Shown here piece after piece: positions 8,597 to 17,810 of a stretch of DNA of 64,000 nucleotides. Where the stretch lies: contig CANQOP010000005.1 of NCBI GenBank assembly GCA_947625485.1, positions 25,829 through 89,828 on the forward strand. Reading direction: 5' to 3'. The DNA is from an uncultured Clostridia bacterium. GTDB lineage: Bacteria; Bacillota; Clostridia; Oscillospirales; Acutalibacteraceae. The first letter of the stretch is position 1; each line of letters starts with the position of its first letter. A program made the translations under genes and the position numbers. Under the pieces are notes generated by a model, which saw nothing but the letters and a program-made list of their open reading frames with translations, ran no database searches and was not told the DNA's origin.

Positions 8597-8625
8597 ATTA
8601 TACACAACATTATAATGCTTTTCAA
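8597..8625 (-). promoter_or_regulatory. Sigma-A promoter for the DUF2804 gene
   Basis: On the minus strand TTGAAA and TATAAT are separated by 17 bp, about 32 bp before the GTG start. This also argues against the upstream TTG start, which would fall inside the -10 box. Confidence 0.75.
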
Positions 8626-8698
8626 GAATTATAACAAAACTGTAAAATAGTAATATAACGTTACTTTTTTTCATAAATTTCAGCGTAAAGGTGATGTT

Positions 8699-9049
8699 AT
8701 GAAATGCTATAAAATATTGATTGCAGCCGTGCTCTGCGTTTCTGTGATGACGTCGTGTACACAAACTGTGAGCAACACGTCCGACGAAATACGTATGAAT
8801 AAATGGAGCGCGAAGCTTAAAAGCGGCTCTAGCGTGAGCTTTAAAATAAGCGATGACTTCGGAAAGTTTCAGATTAAATCAAAGGACAAGGACGCGTGCG
8901 TTAAGCTGAGCGGTCTGTGCGTCATTGATAGTGACAGTATTGTTATTATTGACAGTAAGGATAAACAGAGCTATGAATTTAGTTATAAGCTTCATAATAA
9001 TAAACTAAAACTCGGGTATAACGGCGGCGAAATCTCTCTTAAAAGGTAA
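8699..9049 (+). CDS. Small putative lipoprotein
   Basis: The product is 116 aa. A basic N-terminus, a hydrophobic core and the lipobox VMTSC (Cys20) predict lipid modification and anchoring on the outer face of the membrane. The mature part is hydrophilic and strand-rich (FGKFQIKSKDKDACVKLSG, YEFSYKLHNNKLKLGYNGG), as expected of a small beta-barrel or beta-sandwich. I do not recognise the family. The start follows AAAGGTGAT. The next gene has its own promoter, so the two are not obviously one operon. Confidence 0.7.
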   Translation: MKCYKILIAAVLCVSVMTSCTQTVSNTSDEIRMNKWSAKLKSGSSVSFKISDDFGKFQIKSKDKDACVKLSGLCVIDSDSIVIIDSKDKQSYEFSYKLHNNKLKLGYNGGEISLKR

Positions 9050-9057
9050 AGATGCAA

Positions 9058-9086
9058 TTGACATAATTTTGTAAAAGTATTAAAAT
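9058..9086 (+). promoter_or_regulatory. Sigma-A promoter for the O-antigen-ligase-like gene
   Basis: TTGACA - 17 bp - TAAAAT ends 15 bp before the start codon. The implied leader is under 12 nt and consists essentially of the GGTGAT ribosome binding site. Confidence 0.75.
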
Positions 9087-9101
9087 ATTTTCGGTGATAA
9101 A

Positions 9102-10682
9102 ATGTCTGATAAGAAAGCCGAAAAACGGGCGAAAAGCCAGCCTAAATATCAGGTAAAGAACGCTCTCGTAAACTATTATCTTGTGTTAATATTTACGGTC
9201 TTTCCATTGTTCTTTACTCAGCAATATTCCAATATACGCCACGATAAGCTGAATTTATTTTTAGTCCTCTCGTGCTCGCTCATTATCGCTGAGGCGTTCA
9301 TACTCATTTTCACGGTCTCGAATCAAAGAAAGGAAGTCGGTCTACCGTGCGAAAAGTGGTACAGACGCCTAAACTTTACCGACTGCGCTTTCGGCGCGCT
9401 GGTGCTTGTGTATTTGCTCTCGACCTTGATTTCGGACTATCCTGCGGACAGCTTCTCGGGTATTCAGGGCAGAAACAACGGATTGTTTCTGCTTATTGTA
9501 TATTTTCTAATATACATAATAATTTCACGGTTCTTTAAGTTTAAGAAATACGTTTTTGTGTTATTTGCCGCAGCGTGTATTGCGGTTTATATTCTTTGCA
9601 TTCTTAACTTTTTCGGTATTGACCCTCTCGAAATGTATGTCGGATACGGAGATAAAATTATTGATAACTTTACCTCTACGATAGGCAATAAAAACATTAT
9701 GTCCTGCTTTTGCTGTCTTAGTGTTCCGCTTTTTGTGATAATGTATATAAATAAAAGCAGTTTTTTCAGCGGAAATTTATACCTCTCCGCATCGGGAATC
9801 GGATTTGCCGCTATGCTTTGTGCCGACAGCGAAAGCGGATTTCTCGGACTTATACCGACAATGGCAATTATTTTGCTATACAGCGTGCGCGGGATATATA
9901 GACTTCGCCGATTTCTTTTGACCGTTGCGTGTATGCTGTTCTGGACAAAGCTGCTGTGGATTTTCCTTTTGTTTTCTGACGGCTTGAAGAGGGATTTAGG
10001 CGCTATACAGAGATTACTGATTTATGACTATAAAACGCTTATTGCGCTTGTTTTTGTAAGCTCTGCCGCCGCTTTCCTGTACTGTTTAAGCAGGAAAAAC
10101 GCCGAAATTAGACCGCCTAAATGGGTGTTCTATATACTGCTCGGTGTTTACGGCGCTCTGATTATAGCCGCTGTGTCTATGTTTGTGTACTACACGTTTG
10201 TAGATACGGAGACTGAACTCGGGTCGGAGCTGAAGTACTTTAGATTCAACGAGAAATGGGGCACTCACCGAGGATTTATGTGGATAAAGTCGTGGGATAT
10301 TTTTGTATCTTCGGGTTTAAAAAATATACTGCTCGGCTGTGGTCCTGACACATTCTATACCGCTTTTATGCCTTATTTTGCGGAGCTCGGCGAACGGTTC
10401 GGCGACGCGTCCACGAACTGCGCGCACAACGAGTTTCTGAATTATCTAATTACTACAGGTGTTTTCGGGCTCGCCGCGTATCTTGCCGTATTCGGCTCTG
10501 CAATCGTCAAGGCGTTTAGAAATGCTGAGAAAAATGCGCTCGCGTTTATGCTTATCCTGCCGGTAACGTGTTATCTGATACAGAGCACAGTAAACCTTGC
10601 GACTCCGATTACAACTCCGTTTCTATTTATTTTCCTTGCGCTTTCTCAGGCGGTTTTTAGAAACCCTCAGAGGAAACTATGA
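9102..10682 (+). CDS. O-antigen ligase/polymerase family membrane protein (Wzy/WaaL-like)
   Basis: The product is 526 aa with about 12 membrane helices after a charged N-terminus. The features are those of the Wzy_C/O-antigen ligase superfamily: GIQGRNNGLFL, GNKNIMSCFCCLSVP, DSESGFLGLIP, and a large loop before the last helices containing GTHRGFMWIKSWDIF, LGCGPDTFY and NCAHNEFLNYL (the conserved His in the H-N-x-x-L motif). Family members join glycan chains to a lipid or protein acceptor outside the membrane. In a Gram-positive host this suggests exopolysaccharide or wall-glycan polymerisation, but no glycan cluster surrounds it. It is a single gene with promoter and terminator. Confidence 0.8.
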   Translation: MSDKKAEKRAKSQPKYQVKNALVNYYLVLIFTVFPLFFTQQYSNIRHDKLNLFLVLSCSLIIAEAFILIFTVSNQRKEVGLPCEKWYRRLNFTDCAFGALVLVYLLSTLISDYPADSFSGIQGRNNGLFLLIVYFLIYIIISRFFKFKKYVFVLFAAACIAVYILCILNFFGIDPLEMYVGYGDKIIDNFTSTIGNKNIMSCFCCLSVPLFVIMYINKSSFFSGNLYLSASGIGFAAMLCADSESGFLGLIPTMAIILLYSVRGIYRLRRFLLTVACMLFWTKLLWIFLLFSDGLKRDLGAIQRLLIYDYKTLIALVFVSSAAAFLYCLSRKNAEIRPPKWVFYILLGVYGALIIAAVSMFVYYTFVDTETELGSELKYFRFNEKWGTHRGFMWIKSWDIFVSSGLKNILLGCGPDTFYTAFMPYFAELGERFGDASTNCAHNEFLNYLITTGVFGLAAYLAVFGSAIVKAFRNAEKNALAFMLILPVTCYLIQSTVNLATPITTPFLFIFLALSQAVFRNPQRKL

Positions 10683-10687
10683 CTATT

Positions 10688-10717
10688 AAAAACTCCCGTT
10701 TCGGGAGTTTTTCTTTA
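10688..10717 (+). terminator. Terminator after the O-antigen-ligase-like gene
   Basis: AAAACTCCCG / CGGGAGTTTT stem with a 3-nt loop and T-rich tail, immediately after the stop codon. Confidence 0.85.
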
Positions 10718-10799
10718 TAAGAAAAATAAATGTCGTAATTTTTATATTTATGCCTGTTTTCCTCTATACAAAATTAGGTAAAAGTATATCCGAAATCGG

Positions 10800-10828
10800 T
10801 TGCCATATCTGTTGAGATATGGTATAAT
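10800..10828 (+). promoter_or_regulatory. Promoter of the ruvC operon with a dyad in the spacer
   Basis: TTGCCA - 17 bp - TATAAT is close to consensus. The spacer holds a perfect 8-bp inverted repeat, CCATATCT (10803-10810) and AGATATGG (10815-10822), so a dimeric regulator bound there would directly block RNA polymerase. The dyad does not resemble the GAAC-N4-GTTC LexA box. Transcription should start near 10835. Confidence 0.75.
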
Positions 10829-10877
10829 AATCAATAATAGTGTCTTGCTATGTTTTGCGTTGGAGGAGGCTAAAGCT

Positions 10878-11387
10878 TTGGTTATTCTGGGAATTGATCC
10901 CGGTTATGCGATAGTCGGCTGGGGACTTGTCGAGTTTAAGAACAATACATACAGACCTCTGCGCTACGGAGCAATAATAACCGACGCCGATACCGACTTC
11001 AACAAGCGGCTTGAAATCGTATATAACGATTTGTGCGAGATTATCGCAAGATTCAAGCCGGACGCTGTTTCTATAGAAAGGCTTTACTTTACGACTAACC
11101 GTAAAACCGCGATTATGGTAGCGGAGGCAAGGGGCGTTATTCTGCTTGCAGGGCAGAAAAATAATCTGCCGATTTACGAATATACGCCGCTTCAGGTCAA
11201 GACCGCCGTCACAGGATACGGAAAAGCGAAAAAACAGCAGGTTATGGAAATGACCCGCAGACTGCTCAATCTTCCTGAAGTGCCTAAGCCGGACGATACG
11301 GCGGACGCACTTGCAATAGCAATAGCCCACGGTCAGACCGCCGGAAGCGAGCTAAGGCGAAGAATGTACAGAGAGGGGAATATTTAG
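10878..11387 (+). CDS. ruvC: Holliday junction resolvase RuvC
   Basis: The 169-aa product carries the RuvC active-site acidic residues in the expected order: D7 in LGIDPGYA, E67 in SIERLYF, and the C-terminal pair in KPDDTADALAIAIAHG. RuvC is a dimeric endonuclease that cuts four-way junctions after RuvAB branch migration. The start is a TTG with GGAGGAGG eight bases upstream; this gives MVILGIDPGY, the standard length and beginning for the family, whereas the longer frame runs through the promoter. It overlaps ruvA by one base, and ruvB follows, so the full resolvasome is encoded together. Confidence 0.95.
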   Translation: MVILGIDPGYAIVGWGLVEFKNNTYRPLRYGAIITDADTDFNKRLEIVYNDLCEIIARFKPDAVSIERLYFTTNRKTAIMVAEARGVILLAGQKNNLPIYEYTPLQVKTAVTGYGKAKKQQVMEMTRRLLNLPEVPKPDDTADALAIAIAHGQTAGSELRRRMYREGNI

Positions 11388-11986
11388 TGTACTACAGCGT
11401 CAGAGGAGAGGTTATCTATCTCGGACCGGGTGTAGCCGTGGTTGAATGCGGCGGAGTCGGATATAAGTGCCAGACTACATTTAACACACAGAAAAATCTT
11501 AAAATAAATACGGAGGCAAAGCTTTATACATATCTGAGCGTCCGTGAGGACGCTATGGAGCTGTACGGCTTTGCTACTCAGGAGGAGCTTTCTGCGTTTA
11601 AGCTCTTAATTGGCGTCAGCGGAGTAGGTCCTAAGGTGGGACTCGCGATACTTTCGGCGCTTTCACCACAGCAAATCGCTTTTGCGATTTCATCGGGCGA
11701 TATTAAGACTGTTACGCTTGCCCAGGGAGTAGGGAAAAAGCTTGCGCAAAGGATTATACTGGAGCTTAAAGATAAATTTAATATAGGCGCAGAGTCGGAA
11801 ACCTTGTCGGTCGGAAACACAACGCCTGCGGGCTATACCACAGGGAACGTGCCTAAGGCTATTGAGGCGCTCGGCGTGCTTGGATACAGCTCTTCGGACG
11901 TCGCTCCGTTTATCTCAACACTCGACAGCACTCTGCCCGTCGAACAGCTTATCGGCGAGACCCTGAAGTTAATGGGAAGAAATTAA
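11387..11986 (+). CDS. ruvA: Holliday junction branch migration protein RuvA
   Basis: The 199-aa product shows the three RuvA parts: an N-terminal OB fold (MYYSVRGEVIYLGPGVAVVE), tandem helix-hairpin-helix DNA-binding motifs (LIGVSGVGPKVGLAIL and VTLAQGVGKKLAQRII), and a C-terminal RuvB-binding helical domain (IEALGVLGYSSSDV). RuvA tetramers grip the junction and load the RuvB motor. The start is GTG and overlaps the ruvC TAG by one base (TAGTG), pointing to coupled translation. Confidence 0.95.
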   Translation: MYYSVRGEVIYLGPGVAVVECGGVGYKCQTTFNTQKNLKINTEAKLYTYLSVREDAMELYGFATQEELSAFKLLIGVSGVGPKVGLAILSALSPQQIAFAISSGDIKTVTLAQGVGKKLAQRIILELKDKFNIGAESETLSVGNTTPAGYTTGNVPKAIEALGVLGYSSSDVAPFISTLDSTLPVEQLIGETLKLMGRN

Positions 11987-12007
11987 CAGTAATAACAGAG
12001 GATAGAA

Positions 12008-13078
12008 ATGAGTATAGAATTTTCAGATGAATTTGATTTTGAAAATCGAATAGTGGATAATACCGAAATTCCGGAGGACAGCATTGACGGCGAAAATCCG
12101 CTGAGACCGAAAACCCTCGACGATTATATCGGACAGGAGACGGTCAAGGAAAATCTTCGCGTGTTTATTGACGCGGCTAAGCAGAGAGGCGAGACGCTCG
12201 ACCACGTTCTGCTTTACGGCCCTCCGGGACTCGGTAAAACGACGCTTTCGGCGATTATAGCAAACGAGCTGGGCGTTTCCGTGAGAATTACATCGGGTCC
12301 CGCAATCGAGAAGCCCGGCGACCTCGCCTCGCTCCTTACCAATCTCAATCAGGGAGACGTGCTTTTTATCGACGAAATCCACCGACTCAGCCGAGCGGTT
12401 GAGGAGATTTTATATCCGTCGATGGAGGACTTTGCGATAGATATTATTACCGGGAAAGGACAGATGGCGACCTCATATCATCTTCCTCTGCCGAAGTTTA
12501 CGCTCGTAGGAGCGACGACAAGGGCGGGACAGCTCACCGCTCCGCTCAGAGACCGTTTTGGCGTGGTGCTCAGACTTGAGCTGTATTCCACAGAGGAGCT
12601 CGCTCAGATAGTCGAGCGAAGCGCAAAAATTTTAGACGTAGAGATTGAGCGCGAAGGCGCGCTTGAGATTGCCTCGCGTTCACGCGGTACGCCGAGAATT
12701 GCTAACCGCTTGTTAAAGCGTGTTAGGGACTTTGCGCAGGTTATGTCCGACGGAGTTATTACAGTAGAAACCGCGCAGATTGCCCTTGAGAGACTTGGCG
12801 TTGACGAGCTTGGACTTGACAGCAACGACAGGCGAATGCTGGAGGCGATAGTGAATTTTTATAACGGAGGCCCCGTGGGACTTGAAACTCTTGCGGCGGC
12901 AATCGGCGAGGAGGCAATCACGATAGAGGATGTCTACGAGCCTTATCTTCTGCAAATCGGGTTTTTAAGCCGTACCCCGAGAGGCAGATGTATAACCGCT
13001 CAGGCGTGCGAACACCTCGGTCTGAAATTTCCGAAGGGCGTGCAGGCAGTACAGCCGACATTATTCGATAATAAATAA
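12008..13078 (+). CDS. ruvB: Holliday junction DNA helicase RuvB
   Basis: The 356-aa AAA+ ATPase has Walker A in [11 protein letters not shown], Walker [10 protein letters not shown], sensor 1 [10 protein letters not shown], the Arg-finger region APLRDRFGV, and the C-terminal winged helix ending with the family-typical [12 protein letters not shown]. RuvB forms hexameric rings that pump DNA through the RuvA-bound junction. An unusually long acidic N-terminal extension of about 25 residues precedes the conserved [11 protein letters not shown], making it slightly longer than most RuvBs. It starts 21 bp after ruvA behind GAGGAT. Confidence 0.96.
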   Translation: MSIEFSDEFDFENRIVDNTEIPEDSIDGENPLRPKTLDDYIGQETVKENLRVFIDAAKQRGETLDHVLLYGPPGLGKTTLSAIIANELGVSVRITSGPAIEKPGDLASLLTNLNQGDVLFIDEIHRLSRAVEEILYPSMEDFAIDIITGKGQMATSYHLPLPKFTLVGATTRAGQLTAPLRDRFGVVLRLELYSTEELAQIVERSAKILDVEIEREGALEIASRSRGTPRIANRLLKRVRDFAQVMSDGVITVETAQIALERLGVDELGLDSNDRRMLEAIVNFYNGGPVGLETLAAAIGEEAITIEDVYEPYLLQIGFLSRTPRGRCITAQACEHLGLKFPKGVQAVQPTLFDNK

Positions 13079-13100
13079 TTTAAAAGAATGGAGAACAATA

Positions 13101-14450
13101 ATGGGTAGATTATTCGGCACAGACGGTGCAAGAGGAATTGCGAATACAGAGCTCACTCCGGAGCTTGCTATGAATATAGGCAGAGCGGTCGCTATGGAGC
13201 TTATAAGCGACAGCGTAAAGCACCCAACCTTTCTCATAGGAAAGGATACGCGCCGCTCGGGCGATATGCTTGAAGGCGCGCTGATTGCGGGACTTTGCTC
13301 GGCAGGCGCTAATGTTAAACTGCTCGGGGTCGTTCCTACCCCTGCGGTGGCTTACCTTATCGGAAAGTATAGGGCAGACGCAGGTATTATGATTTCCGCT
13401 TCTCACAATCCGTTCGAGTTCAACGGAATTAAAATTTTCAGCGATGAGGGCTTTAAGCTTCCTGATGATTTGGAGGAACAGATAGAATCTATTGTTCTCG
13501 ACCATAAAGTGCCCTACAAGAAAGCCGAGGGAGAGGATATCGGTACCGTCGAGAACGTACTTACGGCGGTTGATGATTACATTGACCACATTGTGTCTAC
13601 AATAGATTATGATTTGCGCGGTATGAATCTTGCGCTCGACTGCTCGAATGGCTCGTCCTCAATGACTGCGAAAAAGCTTTTCATGCGTCTCGGAGCGAGG
13701 GTTCATATGCTCAATGACAACCCCGACGGAGTTAATATAAATAAGGACTGCGGCTCGACGCATATCGAGGGCTTGCAGAAATTTGTTGTCGAAAACTTTT
13801 GCGACGCGGGTCTTGCGTTTGACGGCGACGCCGACAGGTGTCTTGCTGTTGACGACAAGGGTCAGCTCGTTGACGGCGACTACATAATCGCTATCATTGC
13901 GGCAGATATGAAAAGTCAGGGCAAGCTCAAGAAAAATGCCGTAGTGGGTACGGTTATGACGAATTTGGGCTTTAACCGTTTCTGCGACGAAAACGGAATG
14001 AAGTTTATATCTACCAAAGTAGGAGACAGGTATGTTCTCGAGGCTATGGTTCAGGAGGGCTATAACATCGGCGGCGAGCAGAGCGGTCACGTTATTATGC
14101 TCGACTACTGCACCACGGGCGACGGCGAGCTTACTGGCGCAAAGCTTATGAGCCTTATCAACCGCCGTGACGCTAAGCTTAGCTCGATAGCAACCCTTAT
14201 GGAACGTTTTCCTCAGGTTCTCATAAATGTCAATATAAGCAACCAGGGTAAGCTTATGTTCCACACCGACAAGGTTGTCAGGGAGGAAATTAAGAAGGTA
14301 TCGGATATTCTCGGCGACAGCGGAAGAGTTTTAGTCCGTCCGTCAGGCACAGAGCCGCTCGTCAGAGTTATGCTCGAGGGAGAGGATATAGATAAAATAA
14401 CGGAGTATGCTAACCGTATAGCGGACGTAATTAAAGAAAGACTTGCGTAA
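13101..14450 (+). CDS. glmM: Phosphoglucosamine mutase GlmM
   Basis: The 449-aa product interconverts glucosamine-6-phosphate and glucosamine-1-phosphate on the way to UDP-GlcNAc and peptidoglycan. It has MGRLFGTDGARG at the N-terminus, the phosphoserine loop ISASHNPFEFNGIK (S101 is the catalytic serine), the Mg-binding FDGDADRC, the sugar-binding GGEQSGH, and the phosphate-binding RPSGTEPLVRVM. Length and motifs are typical. It starts behind a TGGAGAA ribosome binding site 22 bp after ruvB, and its TAA overlaps the next ATG by one base. Confidence 0.96.
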   Translation: MGRLFGTDGARGIANTELTPELAMNIGRAVAMELISDSVKHPTFLIGKDTRRSGDMLEGALIAGLCSAGANVKLLGVVPTPAVAYLIGKYRADAGIMISASHNPFEFNGIKIFSDEGFKLPDDLEEQIESIVLDHKVPYKKAEGEDIGTVENVLTAVDDYIDHIVSTIDYDLRGMNLALDCSNGSSSMTAKKLFMRLGARVHMLNDNPDGVNINKDCGSTHIEGLQKFVVENFCDAGLAFDGDADRCLAVDDKGQLVDGDYIIAIIAADMKSQGKLKKNAVVGTVMTNLGFNRFCDENGMKFISTKVGDRYVLEAMVQEGYNIGGEQSGHVIMLDYCTTGDGELTGAKLMSLINRRDAKLSSIATLMERFPQVLINVNISNQGKLMFHTDKVVREEIKKVSDILGDSGRVLVRPSGTEPLVRVMLEGEDIDKITEYANRIADVIKERLA

Positions 14451-15313
14451 TGAGAGTATATGAAAACTGGAAGGATTACGAGCTTATCGACTGCTCCGAC
14501 GGCGAACGTCTTGAGCGATGGGGCGGCATAATTCTTATCCGTCCCGACCCTCAGATTATCTGGAGTTCCGGAAAGAAAAATCCGTTGTGGCGCAGTGCTC
14601 ACGCGCGCTATCACCGTTCAAGTAAGGGCGGCGGAAGCTGGGAAATGTATAAAAAAGTTCCCGACAGCTGGAGCATAAATTTTAAAAATCTGGTGTTTAA
14701 CGTAAAGCCTATGGGCTTTAAGCACACGGGCGTTTTCCCCGAACAGGCGGTAAACTGGGATTGGGTTCAGAAAAAAATCGCAGTGGAAAAACGTGAGCTT
14801 AACGTGCTTAATCTTTTCGGATATACCGGCTGTGCCACCCTGGCGTGTATGGACGCTGGGGCGAGGGTGTGTCACGTTGACGCGAGCAAGGGTATGGTAT
14901 CCTGGGCGAGAGAAAACGCTGTTTCCTCAAAAATCGCCGACAAACCCGTGCGCTGGCTCGTAGACGACTGCGTAAAATTCGTACAGCGTGAAATCCGCCG
15001 CGGCAATAAGTACGACGGAATTATAATGGACCCTCCGTCCTACGGCAGGGGTCCCGGCGGTGAAGTGTGGAAGATTGAAGAAAAGCTTTATTCTTTTCTG
15101 GAATTATGTATACAGGTTTTATCGGATAATCCGTCATTTTTACTGCTTAATTCCTATACAACGGGACTTTCGCCCGCAGTGATGGAGTATCTTTTAAATA
15201 TTCAGCTTTGCCGCAGATTCGGCGGTAAAGTAAGCTCGGACGAAATCGGGCTTAAAGTAACTGAGTCGGGGCTGTGTCTGCCCTGCGGCTCAACGGTAAT
15301 TTGGGAGAAATAA
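14450..15313 (+). CDS. Class I SAM-dependent methyltransferase (RlmI/RlmK-like)
   Basis: The 287-aa protein has a Rossmann methyltransferase core: motif I NLFGYTGCATLAC near residue 123, the ribose-binding aspartate in VDASKGMVSWARENA, and motif IV MDPPSYGRG near residue 190. The N/DPPSY form is typical of base-modifying RNA methyltransferases of the RlmI/RlmK (YccW) group, and the family has PFAM label Methyltrans_SAM. It lacks a PUA domain; the N-terminal RWGGIILIRPDPQ segment is a small beta domain instead. The substrate is probably rRNA (inference). The ATG overlaps the glmM stop by one base. Confidence 0.8.
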   Translation: MRVYENWKDYELIDCSDGERLERWGGIILIRPDPQIIWSSGKKNPLWRSAHARYHRSSKGGGSWEMYKKVPDSWSINFKNLVFNVKPMGFKHTGVFPEQAVNWDWVQKKIAVEKRELNVLNLFGYTGCATLACMDAGARVCHVDASKGMVSWARENAVSSKIADKPVRWLVDDCVKFVQREIRRGNKYDGIIMDPPSYGRGPGGEVWKIEEKLYSFLELCIQVLSDNPSFLLLNSYTTGLSPAVMEYLLNIQLCRRFGGKVSSDEIGLKVTESGLCLPCGSTVIWEK

Positions 15314-16141
15314 ATGAGTTTTATATCGGCTGAAAATGTAAAGTTTTCTTATGACGAAGAGAAAAAGAATGTTCTTGACGACGTCAGCCTTAAAATTGAA
15401 AAGGGTGAGTTTGTGGCGCTGCTCGGTCATAACGGATGCGGCAAATCCACAATGGCGAAGACCCTGAACGCAATGCTGCTGCCCAATGAGGGTACAGTAT
15501 TCGTGGATAATATGGACACGAAGAATGATGAGCTTGTGTTTGAAATTCGCCGCAACGTAGGTCTTGTTCTGCAAAATCCCGACAACCAGCTTGTTGCGAG
15601 CATTATCGAGGAGGACGTGGCGTTCGGACCCGAAAATCTCGGCGTAGAGCCTGAGGAAATACGCAGGCGTGTTGATAAAGCGCTTAAAACAGTCGGTATG
15701 TATGAATACCGTACGCACGCTCCCCACAAGCTTTCGGGAGGTCAGAAACAGCGCGTGGCGATTGCGGGAATACTCGCAATGCAGCCGAGCTGTATCGTTT
15801 TTGACGAGCCGACAGCTATGCTTGACCCGAACGGCCGAGAGGAGGTTATGCGTACTATCCATACCCTGAAAAAGCAGGGAATAACAATAGTTTTAATTAC
15901 CCATTATATGAACGAGGCTGTTCAGGCGGACAGAGTTGTCGTTATGGACGGCGGCAAAATCTTAATAGAGGGCAAGCCCAGAGATGTTTTCTCGCAGGTA
16001 ACGATGCTTAAAAAGCATAGTCTGGACGTGCCTCAGGCGACCGATTTAGCGTACAGGCTTATTGGCGCAGGACTGCGCTTTGTAAATATGCCGCTCACTG
16101 ACGAGGAATGTGTGAGTTTTCTCGAGGAGGTGCTGAAGTGA
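15314..16141 (+). CDS. ecfA1: Energy-coupling factor transporter ATPase EcfA1
   Basis: The 275-aa ABC ATPase has Walker [11 protein letters not shown]-loop VLQNPDNQ, signature LSGGQKQR, Walker [12 protein letters not shown] and the switch His in LITHYM. The 'NPDNQ' Q-loop extension is characteristic of ECF-type ATPases. With EcfA2 and EcfT it forms the shared energising module for vitamin-binding S components. No S component is encoded here, which fits a group II (shared) ECF module. It abuts the methyltransferase gene and overlaps ecfA2 by 4 bp. Confidence 0.92.
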   Translation: MSFISAENVKFSYDEEKKNVLDDVSLKIEKGEFVALLGHNGCGKSTMAKTLNAMLLPNEGTVFVDNMDTKNDELVFEIRRNVGLVLQNPDNQLVASIIEEDVAFGPENLGVEPEEIRRRVDKALKTVGMYEYRTHAPHKLSGGQKQRVAIAGILAMQPSCIVFDEPTAMLDPNGREEVMRTIHTLKKQGITIVLITHYMNEAVQADRVVVMDGGKILIEGKPRDVFSQVTMLKKHSLDVPQATDLAYRLIGAGLRFVNMPLTDEECVSFLEEVLK

Positions 16142-17001
16142 GTATAATAGAGGTAAGAAATCTATCGTACACTTACGGTATCGGCACTCCGTTCCAGAAA
16201 ACAGCCGTTGAAGATGTAAGCCTCAGCATAAACGAGGGAGAGATTATCGGACTTATCGGTCACACCGGCTCGGGAAAGAGCACATTTGTGCAAATGTTAA
16301 ACGGGCTTATCCGCCCCACCTCGGGTCAGGTTTTTCTCGACGGAAAAGATATATGGGAAAAGCCGAAGGAAATAAGAAAGGTACGTTTTCGCGTGGGTAT
16401 GGTTTTCCAGTACCCCGAGTACCAGCTATTTGATGAAACAGTTTATAAGGACATCAGCTTCGGTCCCATGAACAAAGGCTTATCGGCAGATGAAATCGAC
16501 CGGACAGTCCGCAGGGCGGCGAGGTTTACGGGACTTTCCGACCAGCTTTTAGACAAGTCTCCCTTCGATTTATCGGGCGGCGAAAAGCGCCGCGCGGCTA
16601 TTGCGGGAGTTATAGCTATGGACCCCGATGTGCTCGTGCTCGACGAGCCGACGGCGGGACTCGACCCGCTCGGAAGAGATTTGCTTCTTTCTCAGATTAT
16701 GCAGTATCATAGGGAGCGCAGGAACACGATATTTTTCGTGTCGCACAGTATGGAGGATATTGCACGCGCAGCCGATAAGGTTATGGTAATGAACCGCGGC
16801 CGCCTCGAAATGTTCGATACCCCGAAAAACATATTCGCACGCGTTGACGAGATACAGAGTATGGGACTTCGCGTTCCGCAGATTACGCGAATTATGACCG
16901 CTCTGCGCGAGAAGGGATATCCCTTTTCCGACGGTATTCTCACCGTCGAGCAGGCGTTAGATGAGGTTGTAAGCCTTCTGAAAAAGGAGGGTAAAATATG
17001 A
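16138..17001 (+). CDS. ecfA2: Energy-coupling factor transporter ATPase EcfA2
   Basis: The 287-aa product has Walker [11 protein letters not shown]-loop FQYPEYQLF, signature LSGGEKRR, Walker [13 protein letters not shown] and switch VSHSM. The 'YPEYQLF' Q-loop and '[13 protein letters not shown]' are typical of EcfA2. The start is GTG at 16138, overlapping the ecfA1 TGA by 4 bp (GTGA) with GAGGAGG upstream; the open frame extends ten codons further but inside ecfA1. It overlaps ecfT by 4 bp. Confidence 0.92.
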   Translation: MSIIEVRNLSYTYGIGTPFQKTAVEDVSLSINEGEIIGLIGHTGSGKSTFVQMLNGLIRPTSGQVFLDGKDIWEKPKEIRKVRFRVGMVFQYPEYQLFDETVYKDISFGPMNKGLSADEIDRTVRRAARFTGLSDQLLDKSPFDLSGGEKRRAAIAGVIAMDPDVLVLDEPTAGLDPLGRDLLLSQIMQYHRERRNTIFFVSHSMEDIARAADKVMVMNRGRLEMFDTPKNIFARVDEIQSMGLRVPQITRIMTALREKGYPFSDGILTVEQALDEVVSLLKKEGKI

Positions 17002-17810
17002 TTCGTGACATTGCGCTAGGTCAATATATACCGAGTAAGGGCGTTATCCATAGAATGGATCCGAGGGCGAAAATCGTTCTTCTTATTGCGTTTATCGTGA
17101 TGATATTCTGCACCTTCAATTTTGCCGCTCTCGGTGTTGTCGCCGCGGCGATTGTTGTTGTAATTTTACTCTCAGATGTGCCATTAAAAATGTACTTTAA
17201 AAGTTTGAAAGTCATTTTTTTGATTATAATTATTACATCTCTGCTCAATATGTTCTACGGTCAGGGCGACCCGATATGGCAGTTCGGCATACTGAAAATC
17301 ACAATGGCGGGAATATACCGCGCGATTTTCGTTTCCGTGAGGATTATACTTTTGATTCTCATAAGCTCGTGCCTTACCTTTACGACCTCGCCCACAGACC
17401 TTACCGACGCTATCGAACGCCTTATGAAACCGCTTAGAGTTTTTCATATTAAGGTGCACGAGATTGCGATGATGATGACGATTGCGCTCCGATTTGTGCC
17501 CACGCTCCTCGAGGAGACTGATAAGATAATGTCCGCTCAGAAGGCCAGGGGAGCCGATATGGAGTCGGGCGGAATAATTAAGAAAGTAAAGGCGATGACG
17601 CCCGTGCTAATTCCTCTGTTCGTTTCGGCTTTTCGGCGCGCTTACGAGCTGGCTATGGCTATGGAGTGCCGCTGCTATCACGGAGGCGACGGCAGGACGC
17701 GAATGAAGACTCTGCATATAAAAGGGCTGGACTTAATTTGTATCGCGTTCTCGGCGTTCGTACTCGCAGGTATAATTGTGTGCAATATTTGCTTAACTGC
17801 TGTGATATGA
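16998..17810 (+). CDS. ecfT: Energy-coupling factor transporter transmembrane protein EcfT
   Basis: The 270-aa product begins [25 protein letters not shown], including the conserved 'S-x-x-H-x-x-DPR-x-K' of EcfT (split here for clarity of position: residues 12-24). It has about five membrane helices and the two cytoplasmic coupling-helix motifs with A-R-G (QKARGAD) and the later SAFRRAYELAMAMECRCY. EcfT links the two ATPases to substrate-binding S proteins. The ATGA overlaps at both ends (with ecfA2 and truA) indicate a translationally coupled block. Confidence 0.92.
   Translation: MIRDIALGQYIPSKGVIHRMDPRAKIVLLIAFIVMIFCTFNFAALGVVAAAIVVVILLSDVPLKMYFKSLKVIFLIIIITSLLNMFYGQGDPIWQFGILKITMAGIYRAIFVSVRIILLILISSCLTFTTSPTDLTDAIERLMKPLRVFHIKVHEIAMMMTIALRFVPTLLEETDKIMSAQKARGADMESGGIIKKVKAMTPVLIPLFVSAFRRAYELAMAMECRCYHGGDGRTRMKTLHIKGLDLICIAFSAFVLAGIIVCNICLTAVI

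Noticed and set aside
10803..10822. LexA box in the ruvC promoter
   Set aside because: The dyad CCATATCT/AGATATGG does not contain the GAAC-N4-GTTC core used by Gram-positive LexA.
13659..14264. 201-codon minus-strand frame inside glmM
   Set aside because: Shadow of glmM in a gene with strong codon bias; no start signal or recognisable domain.
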